A stretch of DNA of 64,000 bases from Devosia enhydra (GTDB taxonomy: Bacteria; Pseudomonadota; Alphaproteobacteria; Rhizobiales; Devosiaceae), in NCBI RefSeq assembly GCF_900119845.1, contig NZ_FPKU01000002.1, positions 715,381-779,380 of the forward strand, written 5' to 3'. Shown here one piece after another: positions 6,858-15,924 of this stretch (position 1 is the first letter of the stretch; every line of letters starts with the position of its first letter). Made by a program: the position numbers and the translations under genes. The notes beneath the pieces are model-generated. The model was not told where the DNA came from and made no database searches. It was given only the letters and a program-made list of their open reading frames with translations.

Positions 6858-9434
6858 ATGGTTGATGGGCTCTTCGAAACGCTGACACGCGCCATACCTG
6901 GAATCGTCTGGATTTCAGATTCTCAAGGTATGGTCGAGTTCAATAATGACCGCTGGCGCGAGTTCACCGGCATGCAGCGTGAGGCGGGGCTCGGCCATGG
7001 CTGGCTCGACGCCATTCACCCCGCTGATGTCGCTGTATTTTATGCTCAGATTCCGCTTAACAGCGCCGGCAGAAGTGAGATCCAGGCCGAAATCCGCGTG
7101 CGCCGTTACGACGGCGTCTACCATCGACACGTGCTCAACGCTCGCCACATCGGGGGTGAGAAGTGGATCGGCTGCGCTATCGACGCCCATGATTGGCTGA
7201 CCACGGAGACGCGGGACGCCGCGCAGAGCCGCGTGCTTGATTTGGTGTCTTCAGGTGCCGAGTTGCGTGAGGTGCTGGCCGAGCTCTGCCGGGCAGCCGA
7301 AAAGCAGCTTCCGGGTGCAGCTGCCAGTATCTTGCTGGTAGACAAGGATGTCGAGCATTTCGAGGCTGGCATCGCGCCCAAGTTCCCGCCTGACATGTAT
7401 AAAGACATCAAGGCGCTGCGCGTGGACGCACGGGCCGGCTCCTGTGGGACCGCTGTCTACGAAAATCGCGATGTAATTAGTTGGGACATTGGGACGGACC
7501 CCTTATGGGACGGTTGGCGGGGTCCCATTCTGGCCCTCGGCTACAAGGCCTGTTGGTCACGCCCTGTTTTTGACGCTGCCGGCAAGGTCATCGCTTCGTT
7601 TGGATTCTACTTTAAGGATAGCCGTCAGCCGGGTTCCCACGAGCAAAGAGAGATGGATCGTCTCCGACGGCTTGCGTCGCTCGCCATCGAGCGGGCTCGC
7701 ATCCTCGAGGCCTTGCGCGAGAGCGAGGAACATTACCGAGTTACAGTTGAATTAAATCCCCAGATACCCTGGACTGCAGATCCTGCAGGGAAGATCCTCA
7801 GTGTCTCAAGTAAATGGGCTGAGGCGACTGGCATTAGCGGTGAAAAGGCACTTGGGGACGGCTGGCTTTCCTCGCTCCATCCTGATGATGTGGAGCCGAC
7901 GATTAAGAAATGGGAACATGCGCTGGCGTCGGGCACCCCGCTCGATGCGTCCTACCGTATAAGTCTGGCAAATGGCTCCTATCGGTGGGTCAGGGCGCGC
8001 GCCTTTCCTCGCTTTGATGACAATGGACGGATTCTGCGCTGGTATGGTGCGGCGGACGACATTCACGACCGTTTCGTTGCCGAGCAAAGGCTTCAGCGGC
8101 ACGCCTACTACGACGACCTTACGGGATTGCCTAACCGCCGGCGCTTTGTGGATCAGCTCCGTCGTTCCCTCGATACAGCCTCACATCCGGTAGGGCTGAT
8201 GGTTCTGGATATGGACGACTTCAAGCTTGTTAATGACCGGCATGGTCACCGCACAGGGGATGCGGTGCTCCGTCTATTCGCCCGCTATCTGATGTCTGTC
8301 TGTGAGCCTGGTGAGCAGGTTTTTCGGCTAGGAGGAGATGAGTTTGCCATCATCACGGAACTCGCCTTTTCCGATGACTGCCTTATGAAGCGCGGCAACG
8401 AGATCGGTATTGGCCTCGACGTGCGGATGCGCGCCAATAAGAAGGCGCGATCCTGCCGGGCGAGTGTAGGCTGCGCGCTCGGGCGATCCGATGAGAACGC
8501 TGATGAAGTTTTTAAACGAGCCGATCTAGCACTGTACGCTGCTAAATCTTCGGGGAAAGGCTCCGTTAAACTTTTCGACCCCAGAATCCGCAGTAACGCC
8601 ACAGCTCGCGCTGAGGAGTTCGAGTTTGCAAGATTGTCCCTCCGTGAAGGTTGGGTCGAGCCATATTTCCAACCTATCCTTTCTCTGGAGACGCGAAGGC
8701 CGCACAGTTGGGAAGCACTCCTGCGGATTCGTCATCCCAAGCAAGGCGTCTTGCCTCCGACAACGATCAGATCTGCGCTAGATGACCCTAGATTGGCCGA
8801 TGCCATCGGGCTGCGTATGGTCGAGTGCGTTGTTGATCAAATGGCGCGTTGGCAACAGGCTGGTGTGGCCTTCCAAAGGGTCTCCCTCAACATGGCAACG
8901 GACAATATTGTCAATCCGGAGTTTACTGCCGCTCTGCTTGATCGCCTAGACCGCAACGGTCTGCCCCGCTGGAGCGTCAAGCTCGAGATTACCGAGCGTG
9001 TTCTCCTTGATGAGCTCGAGGACGTTATTCTCTGGAAACTGCAGGACTTCAAGGATCAGGGCATTAGCCTGTCGCTCGATGATTTTGGCACCGGTTATGC
9101 GTCTCTGGTGCATCTTCAGACGCTCCCCGTTGATGAGCTCAAAATCGATCGGTCCTTCGTCTCAGGCATGCGCAAGAATGATAAGGGAAAGGAGATCGTG
9201 CGGGCGATGATCGGCCTTGCCAAAACGATGGGGCTCTCGACAGTTGCTGAGGGGGTCGAGACGGAAGCAGAAGCGATTCTTCTGACATCCTGGGGGTGTG
9301 ACTATGGACAGGGCTATCTCTTCAGCAGGCCGATGCATCCGGACGATGTTGCGGGATTTCTCGCGGAAGCGCTTGGTGGCGCGCCACGGCGTTTGAGCTC
9401 GCACCGGCGCTCGGCAAAAGGAGCAACCGTTTAA
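6858..9434 (+). CDS. PAS-GAF-PAS-GGDEF-EAL cyclic-di-GMP enzyme
   Basis: The product is about 858 residues from the ATG at 6858. A GTG at 6816 would add 14 basic residues with no ribosome-binding site, so the later start is preferred. Order: PAS (~5-115), GAF (~130-280), a second PAS (~290-410), GGDEF (~415-575), EAL (~590-845). The cyclase motif GGDEF (492-496) is canonical, but the inhibitory RxxD upstream of it is absent. The phosphodiesterase motifs are intact: EAL (619-621), DDFGTGY, KIDRSF and AEGVE. It can probably both make and degrade cyclic-di-GMP, gated by its sensor domains. There is no membrane segment. The next gene, another cyclase, begins 54 bp downstream and is likely co-transcribed. 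Confidence 0.88.
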   Translation: MVDGLFETLTRAIPGIVWISDSQGMVEFNNDRWREFTGMQREAGLGHGWLDAIHPADVAVFYAQIPLNSAGRSEIQAEIRVRRYDGVYHRHVLNARHIGGEKWIGCAIDAHDWLTTETRDAAQSRVLDLVSSGAELREVLAELCRAAEKQLPGAAASILLVDKDVEHFEAGIAPKFPPDMYKDIKALRVDARAGSCGTAVYENRDVISWDIGTDPLWDGWRGPILALGYKACWSRPVFDAAGKVIASFGFYFKDSRQPGSHEQREMDRLRRLASLAIERARILEALRESEEHYRVTVELNPQIPWTADPAGKILSVSSKWAEATGISGEKALGDGWLSSLHPDDVEPTIKKWEHALASGTPLDASYRISLANGSYRWVRARAFPRFDDNGRILRWYGAADDIHDRFVAEQRLQRHAYYDDLTGLPNRRRFVDQLRRSLDTASHPVGLMVLDMDDFKLVNDRHGHRTGDAVLRLFARYLMSVCEPGEQVFRLGGDEFAIITELAFSDDCLMKRGNEIGIGLDVRMRANKKARSCRASVGCALGRSDENADEVFKRADLALYAAKSSGKGSVKLFDPRIRSNATARAEEFEFARLSLREGWVEPYFQPILSLETRRPHSWEALLRIRHPKQGVLPPTTIRSALDDPRLADAIGLRMVECVVDQMARWQQAGVAFQRVSLNMATDNIVNPEFTAALLDRLDRNGLPRWSVKLEITERVLLDELEDVILWKLQDFKDQGISLSLDDFGTGYASLVHLQTLPVDELKIDRSFVSGMRKNDKGKEIVRAMIGLAKTMGLSTVAEGVETEAEAILLTSWGCDYGQGYLFSRPMHPDDVAGFLAEALGGAPRRLSSHRRSAKGATV

Positions 9435-9488
9435 ACGACGCCGGGTATTGCGCTGAAGCCCAAATATCAATCTGCGATCTGGACGCCA

Positions 9489-10472
9489 ATGATGATTGCG
9501 CCGAGCTACGATGACGAACGAATTGCCGCTGTCAGGCGCTACGGGTTGCTCGATGCCGCCACCGACAGTGATCTAGATCGGATCGTCAAGCTTGCACAGA
9601 CGCTGCTGGGTTCTGAATCGGCGGCCATTTCGCTCATTGATCGCGACCGCCAGTTCTTTATATCGCGCCGGGGAATTGCCGAGGCGGAAACACCAAGGCA
9701 AACGTCTTTTTGCACTCATACCATCCGGGCGGCAGGGCCAATGGTAGTCGATGACGCAGAACACGATCCGCGTTTCGCCAACAATCCATTCGTCCTCGAT
9801 ACGCCTAAAGTACGGTTTTACGCTGGCGTCCCCCTTGCCAGTTCTGATGCCTACCCACTGGGAGCGTTATGCGTCTTCGATCCAAACCCGAGATCGGTGA
9901 CGCCCGACCAGCTCTCCAGCCTTGAGAACTTAGCCGCATTAGCGATTCATCATCTGGAGCTGCGCCGGCAAGCGTCGATAGACACGCTCACCGGGACACT
10001 CAACAGAGCCACCATATTGCGCGTTGCGGAGCTGGAAATCGCGGATGCCGAAAAACATCAGACCAACCTCGCGGTGCTGATGGTAGACCTTGATCACTTC
10101 AAGACTATTAATGATACTTACGGGCATGGGACCGGGGACGCAGTTTTGGCCAGCGTGGGCCGTTTGCTCGAAAGCACTATTCGCAAGTCCGACTATGTCG
10201 GACGCTATGGCGGTGAGGAATTTTGCATGATTCTTCCCGGGGTCTCCGCTGAGCTCGCCTTTTCGATAGCGTCTAGGGTCCGTGCGACGATTGAAGATAT
10301 GACTATAGAGGCAGAAGGTCATCGGCTGACCATCACCGCCAGCATAGGAATTGCCATGCTACATGAAAGAAATGGGCCAACCGTTACTTTGCTGTCTGCA
10401 GCTGACAGGGCGCTTTATGCGGCCAAGAGAAAGGGGAGAAACTGCGTAGTCTTTGCTTATCAAATGGTTTAA
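9489..10472 (+). CDS. GAF-GGDEF diguanylate cyclase
   Basis: The 327-residue product has a GAF domain (~5-155, with the TSFCTHTI and FYAGVPL patterns) and a GGDEF domain (~160-325). The active-site motif is GGEEF (241-245). A canonical product-inhibition site RKSD lies exactly five residues upstream (232-235), so the enzyme should be feedback-inhibited by cyclic-di-GMP. It is soluble. The gene follows the GGDEF-EAL gene by 54 bp and is probably in the same transcript, so the pair combines a bifunctional enzyme without the inhibitory site and a cyclase with one. Two adjacent ATG codons (9489, 9492) could both serve as start. Confidence 0.9.
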   Translation: MMIAPSYDDERIAAVRRYGLLDAATDSDLDRIVKLAQTLLGSESAAISLIDRDRQFFISRRGIAEAETPRQTSFCTHTIRAAGPMVVDDAEHDPRFANNPFVLDTPKVRFYAGVPLASSDAYPLGALCVFDPNPRSVTPDQLSSLENLAALAIHHLELRRQASIDTLTGTLNRATILRVAELEIADAEKHQTNLAVLMVDLDHFKTINDTYGHGTGDAVLASVGRLLESTIRKSDYVGRYGGEEFCMILPGVSAELAFSIASRVRATIEDMTIEAEGHRLTITASIGIAMLHERNGPTVTLLSAADRALYAAKRKGRNCVVFAYQMV

Positions 10473-10713
10473 GGCCCCTTTGATCGTCTCGGGGAGTTGG
10501 CAATAATTGCTCAAGCCATTGAGGTGGATGCCCACGACGCCCAAGGGCCTGGCGGTTTACATCCCGCGATGTAGCACATTCCCCTGTCCGCGAGGAGCAA
10601 CGCCGCCTCCTCGAAGCCGCAGCATCCCGGAAGAACGTACTATGCTGAACCTTCAGCTGCTGAGCCGGGAAGGTGGTCTGCATGAGGAGCCCGTCTGCTG
10701 TAGTATGTGTTAT

Positions 10714-10736
10714 GGGCAGCGCTATGCGCGCTGCCC
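10714..10736 (-). terminator. GC-rich hairpin after the CxxC-motif protein gene
   Basis: Perfect 8-bp arms (GGGCAGCG / CGCTGCCC) around a 7-base loop, lying 9 bp beyond the stop of the minus-strand gene at 10745. The position suits a terminator, but no T-run follows. Confidence 0.35.
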
Positions 10737-10744
10737 GTAGATAG

Positions 10745-11227
10745 TCACCAAATCTCAAAGCCCCCGCAGTCGCGAAGGAACGCGACAAATTTGACGACGT
10801 TGTCAGTGGTGAATTGGTAGTTTACCTCCCAAGGGTCGACTTGTCCGGTGCCTTCGCAATTGTCGCACCCGCTGCCGCCGGCGTTCGCGTAGCTGCCGTT
10901 GAGATGCATGCTGGCAGGAAGCGTCCCGGTTCCACCGCACCTCCGGCATGGCTCCCTTGGCAGCCTCGCTTGTTGAGCTGCGAACTCCAACTCCCAATTA
11001 GCAGCGTGGCCGCTGGCAACTCGGAGCATTAGCGTATCGGCGAGTGCGACCGACCTTTCGTCGTCAAGTCCGTCGCCGTCGTTGGTGTGCCAATAGCGGC
11101 ATGCCGAGGTAATTTCCGGAGCTACCTTGCATGCGTATTCCGCCAGAGGGTGCCAAAACCACACATTGTTCCGAAAGTACTCACCATTTTCGCTTTTTGG
11201 CTTATTTCCAAATACATCCATTCCCAT
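10745..11227 (-). CDS. phage/island-type protein with two CxxCxGxG motifs
   Basis: The product is 160 residues. The N-terminal part (MGMDVFGNKP, then GEYFRNNVWFWHPLAEY) matches a hypothetical family I have seen in prophages and environmental proteobacteria. The C-terminal part has two DnaJ-like zinc-ribbon half-motifs, CRRCGGTG (~95-102) and CDNCEGTG (~121-128), so a single zinc site is likely. It ends in an acidic-aromatic stretch (FVAFLRDCGGFEIW). Starts at residue 1 or 3 are both possible. The AT-rich upstream DNA (11228-11373) and the AlpA-type gene beyond it on the same strand suggest remnants of a mobile element. Function is unknown. Confidence 0.65.
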   Translation of the reverse strand: MGMDVFGNKPKSENGEYFRNNVWFWHPLAEYACKVAPEITSACRYWHTNDGDGLDDERSVALADTLMLRVASGHAANWELEFAAQQARLPREPCRRCGGTGTLPASMHLNGSYANAGGSGCDNCEGTGQVDPWEVNYQFTTDNVVKFVAFLRDCGGFEIW

Positions 11228-11373
11228 TCTCTATTCCTTTAAGTTTTTTTGTTAATATGATATTGATCATAGATGGTTCTCTATAATTTAGATTTCTATG
11301 CAATGTTATTATAAATGACGATTAAACGTCATGAATATCTTGAAATAGCTATAAACACATAATCGTGGCTCCT

Positions 11374-11583
11374 CTATTTACCCCTATTACTTCTATGTAC
11401 CCATTTACCTGCAATCCATGCTTGGATCTCGCTGAGGCGATAAGCCCTCCGGCCTGGCGAAATGGCCACAGGTTCAGGGAACAAGCCTATATCCCGCAGG
11501 CGATACCGCGTGGTTCGCCCCAACGTCGTCAGCTTTCGACATTCTTTTTCGTCAATTAGGCGATCAAAAACAATTTCGTTCAT
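11374..11583 (-). CDS. AlpA-family helix-turn-helix regulator
   Basis: The product is 69 residues and matches the AlpA/Cox-type excisionase-like fold. It has LIDEKECRKLTTLGRTTRYR, then a wing-like PEPVAISPGRRAYRLSEI and the terminal helix AWIAGKW. The start has AAAGGA seven bases upstream. AlpA-type proteins in prophages and islands activate or assist the cognate integrase. The tyrosine recombinase at 18216-19463 is the obvious candidate partner, 6.6 kb away on the same strand. The surrounding DNA is much AT-richer than the rest of the window, consistent with foreign origin. Confidence 0.8.
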   Translation of the reverse strand: MNEIVFDRLIDEKECRKLTTLGRTTRYRLRDIGLFPEPVAISPGRRAYRLSEIQAWIAGKWVHRSNRGK

Positions 11584-12956
11584 TCAAATTCCTTTCCTGT
11601 CTCCTGGATGAGCAATAAGAGTATGCACTATATATGCGACAATGTCAACTATAAAATGATACAGAACGCCAGAAAGTGACTATTGACACGCATCTTTCTG
11701 AGATAATCATTAAAGAATTAATTGAGCAATAGCCCCCTGGTCGTTCAGGAATATAGACGTAGGCTCTGTTGATATAGACGCCCATCACACTTACTCCAAG
11801 CCGAGCGGTCGCGTTAAAAATGGACGTTTGATCGTCCTTGAGCGCCGTCGCAGGATCGGTGCCATGGCATGCAAATTGATCAGAATCGCACTATTTGGAC
11901 CACGGCAAAATAGTATGATTTGTGGACAGCTAATAATAGCGCGATTCATCGTAATATGGCGCGCTCCCTTCTTTGCTGTTCAATCAGTTGTGCAGCATCG
12001 GGAACAGTATCAAATGATGGACAACGCCATAACCTGCGCGGATATGGCCGGACTGTTGTGGGCGTACTGAGCGCGTCCGCAGCTTGGCCCAACGCGCCCG
12101 AGGTTGAGGTGAATACGCCCCGAGCGGTCCGAGAGGTCGCAACTGCCCGGTTGACACATGCTCCCGGAGAAGCATCCAAATTGGTTCAATTCCCGGATGG
12201 CGCGACTTGATAGGTCGGTTTGCTTGAGCGTAGATGCGCTCGCCGTGCACACGGTGGGCGGCGCCGGTGACCCACGCCCAATGAGTAACACCGGCGCCGC
12301 TCTTGACCATTTACGCTGCCCTGCGGGACTCGGCAAAGAGCTTCTCGGTTGGGCTTGTTAAGTCGGCGATCGCAATGCTGGCACCCGCGAAGTCACAGTG
12401 ACGTTCAGTTCGCGCCCAGTCTTATACAGATGAAAAGCACACCCTTTGCGTCGGCAGGGATATAGCGCGCCAAAACGCCCTTAGGCGATATGGTTTCAGA
12501 TGGAGTGCGAGCGGAGTTTTAAGGTCTTAGGTCACATGTTGCGTTAAAGTGAGATGCTATTGGAGCAACGACAGCCCAAGCGTTAAAAGCTGGGCGTTGC
12601 GTTTACCAAACCGCCGCGGGACCTCAGTTGATCGCCTCTCTAAGTCGTCAGCGCTGGTTTTCCAAGAGCTCGATCCAAGCTCCTGACGTCGAAGGCACTC
12701 ACCCTTGGGCACAAGTCGGTTAATGGTAGCGAAGGTTCATGATCCTGATCGTAAGGCGAGTGGTTCAAATTTCCTGCCAATTTGGCAACGAAAGCTCGCA
12801 CCGCAAGCGTCGACATTGATAATTGGGAACCCAACCGAAAACCTGCTCCGTCTCGACTAAAAATGACACCTAGCGAAGCCGGACTTCAGGACGTAGCGCC
12901 AAGAGCGCGCCGTCGAGTTAGAACGACTAAGCACGGGTGTACAAGAGGCACTAACC
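11584..12956. other. AT-rich to mixed region without a supported gene
   Basis: About 1.4 kb with only short, mutually overlapping frames, none of which has a ribosome-binding site plus a recognisable product. A hairpin-forming stretch lies near 12567-12598 (AGCCCA...TGGGC). A degenerate tRNA-like string lies near 12713-12775, but it does not fold into a proper cloverleaf. I read the region as decayed mobile-element DNA. Confidence 0.4.
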
Positions 12957-13232
12957 ATGGATATACACGCTATAGAACGGGCCTATATAAAGGTATCCCT
13001 AGAGGATTTGCTTTATACGTTATGGTTTTCACAATCGGATACTATAACACTGGCTGAAACTATGATACAGAGGGGCGTATTACTCCAGCGCGATTTCCCA
13101 GAATCCGACGTTCCATCGATTATACAAGAGATCGCTCGGGAGTTATTTGACTCTACCGCGCGGAGAGGAATAACGAATAATGTTATCGATCTAGATACTC
13201 ATCGAAAGCAAACGAGGCCAACGGAAGGATAA
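12957..13232 (+). CDS. small acidic hypothetical protein
   Basis: The product is 91 residues, preceded by AAGAGG about 11 bases before the ATG. It is mostly helical in appearance, with MDIHAIERAYIKVSLEDLLYTL, then ETMIQRGVLLQRDFPE and VPSIIQEIARELFDSTARR. There is no signal peptide, membrane helix or known motif. Its DNA is AT-rich compared with the operon that starts 130 bp downstream. It could be an orphan regulator or a fragment; I do not recognise it. Confidence 0.45.
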   Translation: MDIHAIERAYIKVSLEDLLYTLWFSQSDTITLAETMIQRGVLLQRDFPESDVPSIIQEIARELFDSTARRGITNNVIDLDTHRKQTRPTEG

Positions 13233-13362
13233 CTCGAGATCTCGTGCGAGGCTCGGCAAAAGCAAAGCAAATTCGTAGCGCTCCGAGAATCTACGTAAGC
13301 GGGCTGCCTGGGTGATCCGCCCAGCACAACTCAATCGTAACTGAAAGGGATCGGAGAGTACT

Positions 13363-13833
13363 ATGAAATTGACTATTCTAGCTGCCTTCCTGCTCCTCGG
13401 CAGCGGTTTGGGCGCTTTGTCCTCGCCGCTTACGCTTTCGCTTTCAAGCGAGGCGACAGGAGCACTCACCGAGTTCGCCCTCAAAGACCTCGATGCCTTG
13501 ACCCAGTCTGAGATCAAGACATCCACGCCATGGACCGAAGAACCTTATACCTTCTCAGGACCTAGGTTGAGCGCGGTGATTGCCCAAGCCGGAGTAAGTT
13601 CATTTTCGAGCATCACCCTCCGGGCCCTTAACGATTATTCCGTCACGCTGAGGGCTCAGGATGTCGCCGCGTTCGAGCCCATAGTTTCGACCCGCATGAA
13701 CGGCGCACCGATGGCAGTCGAAGACAAGGGCCCCTACTGGCTTATCTTTGATCTCGACAATACGCCTCAGTCTCATCAGATCCAGACGACATCCTGGATG
13801 ATTTGGCAGCTGATTGAGGTCCGCGTTCGTTGA
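13363..13833 (+). CDS. secreted molybdopterin-oxidoreductase-like protein
   Basis: The 156-residue product starts with a signal peptide (MKLTILAAFLLLGSGLGALS). The mature part resembles the small periplasmic proteins related to the molybdopterin-binding fold of sulfite-oxidase-type enzymes: DLDALTQSEIKTSTPW, FSGPRLSAVIAQAG, LNDYSVTL, MNGAPMAVEDKGPYWLIFDLD. The molybdenum-ligating cysteine of true oxidoreductases is not present in the mature sequence, so catalysis is doubtful and a sensory binding role is more likely. Its stop overlaps the TTG start of the sensor kinase gene by four bases, so the two are translationally coupled. This suggests it is the periplasmic input to that kinase. The family call is fair, the role inferred. 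Confidence 0.7.
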   Translation: MKLTILAAFLLLGSGLGALSSPLTLSLSSEATGALTEFALKDLDALTQSEIKTSTPWTEEPYTFSGPRLSAVIAQAGVSSFSSITLRALNDYSVTLRAQDVAAFEPIVSTRMNGAPMAVEDKGPYWLIFDLDNTPQSHQIQTTSWMIWQLIEVRVR

Positions 13834-15545
13834 ACGTTCTGTGGCGCATCCTGCCGGCTTTGGCGGTCCTGCAGGTCATCCCTTTCGCCTTTGTCGCCTA
13901 TATGAGCTATACAGCTCACACTGAACAACTCGATGTGCTTCGGGATGTACAGACGTCCACCCAGTGGGATGTGCACCAGGCCTCTCTTGAGCATGCTCGT
14001 CTGATGGGCGCCTTCGATGCGCTTGTTACCCGCCAGACTGATATCGACGATGACGATCTCGATCATGCTGAGTTGCGGCTCGCCATCTTTGTGTCTCGTA
14101 TCGACATACTGGCGGTCCGCACTGCCAACGCGCCCCTTGCTATTCCCGATGGCTATCAGGAGACGATGAGCACGCACAGCAAGGTTTCGCGTGCAATGCT
14201 TTCCGAATTGCGGGCTGCCCGACACTCAGCCTCGACGCCAGCGGATCTCCAGAGGATCGCGACGAGTCTCAGACCGATCGGAACATCCATCAACATGATG
14301 CTGGCTGATATGGTCCTGTACAGTACGGAGATGCAACGTCGTCAGGAGATCATTGCCGGTTCAAGAACTAGGCCGGCCCTGATACTGCTCATCGCATCTC
14401 TGTTTTTGGGATATGGCCTGAACCTCCTTCAGCTCTGGAGATCGCAGCGCCTGAACGAGAGGCTGGCGGTAGCCATTGCCGATGAGCGCAATGCGATCAA
14501 TGATTTGAACCGCCTGCTCGACACCATACCCTCCGGGGTAATGATCCTCAGCCAAGTCAGCGATACGCCACTCACCAAGAACGCTCGCGTCGATGCGCTT
14601 GGCGGACCATCGATGGATGAGCTGATGCGGTGCGTTGGCGAAATTCGAGAGAAAATGGCGGGGGAGGGCTCCGTTCCGGCCATGAGTTCGGGCGAAGCGC
14701 AGCTGACGCTGGTCAACGAGGAGGGCTTGGGGCGTCGCCTGAACATACGGGTCGTTTATCCCGATTGGTCCACTGAGAAGTATGTCGTCTATGTCCAGGA
14801 CCTGGGATCGACCGGCGTTGAGGTCATCAAGGCGGCAGAGACGGCGCGAATGATAACCTTGGGGCACATCACGGGTGCGGTTGCGCATGAACTGAACCAG
14901 CCATTGGCCGTAATTCGCGCAGCAGCTGAAAATGGTCTGCTGCTCCTGAGGTCGCATTCTCCAAACAGCATGGAGGCGGCACTGGCCAAGCTCGAGCGTA
15001 TAGCGAACCACGCGGCTCGGGCCGGTCGTATCGTCTCGCAGATTCAACGCTACGTCATGCCTCCGGATGACGGCGATGCCCCGTTTATCGTCAAGGATCG
15101 CCTGAACAACGCCATAGGCTATGTGGCCGACACCATGCGGGCTGAACAGGTCGCCCTGCACCTGGATATCCGGGATCGGTTCGCGAAGGTTCTTGGAGAT
15201 GGCCACCTCTTCGAGCAGGTGCTGGTCAATATTCTCTACAATGCGGTGGAAGCGTTTCGCGCAAGGCCTCGTGAAGGCAAGACCGTCTCCATAAAGCTAA
15301 AGCGCGTTTCCCGACGCGTGGTCATCGCCATACTCGACAATGCCGGCGGCCTCAGCGCACAGGTTGCTGCAGACCCGTTCGCTCCCTTCGCCACGACCAA
15401 GGGGTCGGCGGGTTCGGGCCTCGGATTGGCGATCACGAAGGCGGGTGTCACCGCGATGGGCGGCACCATCAGACTAAGGTCCTTCGCTACCGGGGTAGCG
15501 GTACTGGTAACCCTTCCCGTAGCCGGCGATACTCATGTTAATTGA
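13830..15545 (+). CDS. membrane sensor histidine kinase
   Basis: The 571-residue product begins at a TTG that overlaps the preceding stop. One membrane helix is at ~8-28, a periplasmic region of ~150 residues follows, and a second helix is at ~181-203. After a PAS-like linker (~220-330) comes the kinase core, with an acceptor box at His353 (VAHELNQPLA), N-box (NILYNAVEAF), G1 (ILDNAGGL) and G2 (GSAGSGLGLAI). All catalytic elements are present. The HELNQPL form is typical of DctB/FixL-like kinases. The periplasmic part presumably senses a signal together with the co-encoded secreted protein. It overlaps the next response-regulator gene by 11 bp. Confidence 0.88.
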   Translation: MNVLWRILPALAVLQVIPFAFVAYMSYTAHTEQLDVLRDVQTSTQWDVHQASLEHARLMGAFDALVTRQTDIDDDDLDHAELRLAIFVSRIDILAVRTANAPLAIPDGYQETMSTHSKVSRAMLSELRAARHSASTPADLQRIATSLRPIGTSINMMLADMVLYSTEMQRRQEIIAGSRTRPALILLIASLFLGYGLNLLQLWRSQRLNERLAVAIADERNAINDLNRLLDTIPSGVMILSQVSDTPLTKNARVDALGGPSMDELMRCVGEIREKMAGEGSVPAMSSGEAQLTLVNEEGLGRRLNIRVVYPDWSTEKYVVYVQDLGSTGVEVIKAAETARMITLGHITGAVAHELNQPLAVIRAAAENGLLLLRSHSPNSMEAALAKLERIANHAARAGRIVSQIQRYVMPPDDGDAPFIVKDRLNNAIGYVADTMRAEQVALHLDIRDRFAKVLGDGHLFEQVLVNILYNAVEAFRARPREGKTVSIKLKRVSRRVVIAILDNAGGLSAQVAADPFAPFATTKGSAGSGLGLAITKAGVTAMGGTIRLRSFATGVAVLVTLPVAGDTHVN

Positions 15546-15924
15546 CGTCCTAATAGCCGATGATGAAGTCGATTTCCTCGATGAAGTTTCTCTAGGTCTT
15601 CGCCTCTTCGGATGGTCGACGACGACGTGCAGCAGCGTATTCTCCGTCCTCGAAAACCTTAGCCGCCGGAGGGATCGCTTGGCCGCTTTAATCGTTGACC
15701 GATCTTTCTCGGATGGCGATTTCTTGCAAATTGTCCGGTTCTTTGAAGGGAACCGTTCGATCCCGAAGCCAAATGTGATTATCCTCGTCACAGGGTCTAT
15801 CGTCTACAGCCTTCCAAAATCTGTGTGCTGCCCAGTCCGAACGCTATTTAAGCCTGTTTCGGTCCTGGAACTGGATGAAATCATCAGAGCGCACCTGCCG
15901 GATCATACGGCGGAGGAAAAATGA
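15535..15924 (+). CDS. single-domain response regulator (REC)
   Basis: The 129-residue product is essentially one receiver domain. The acidic pair is Asp9-Asp10, the probable phosphorylation site Asp55 (LIVDRSFSD), the switch residue is in LVTGS and the conserved lysine in LFKPV. There is no output domain, so it is likely an intermediate or phosphate sink in a phosphorelay between the upstream kinase and the two downstream multi-domain regulators. It overlaps the kinase gene by 11 bp and the next gene by 4 bp. Confidence 0.82.
   Translation: MLIDVLIADDEVDFLDEVSLGLRLFGWSTTTCSSVFSVLENLSRRRDRLAALIVDRSFSDGDFLQIVRFFEGNRSIPKPNVIILVTGSIVYSLPKSVCCPVRTLFKPVSVLELDEIIRAHLPDHTAEEK

Noticed and set aside
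12010-12400. Several overlapping minus-strand frames
   Set aside because: Frames are short, mutually exclusive and lack ribosome-binding sites or family patterns.
12713-12775. tRNA-like sequence with a GGTTCAAAT T-loop-like string
   Set aside because: The D-stem does not pair, the anticodon stem has at most three pairs and the acceptor is mismatched; at best a decayed remnant.
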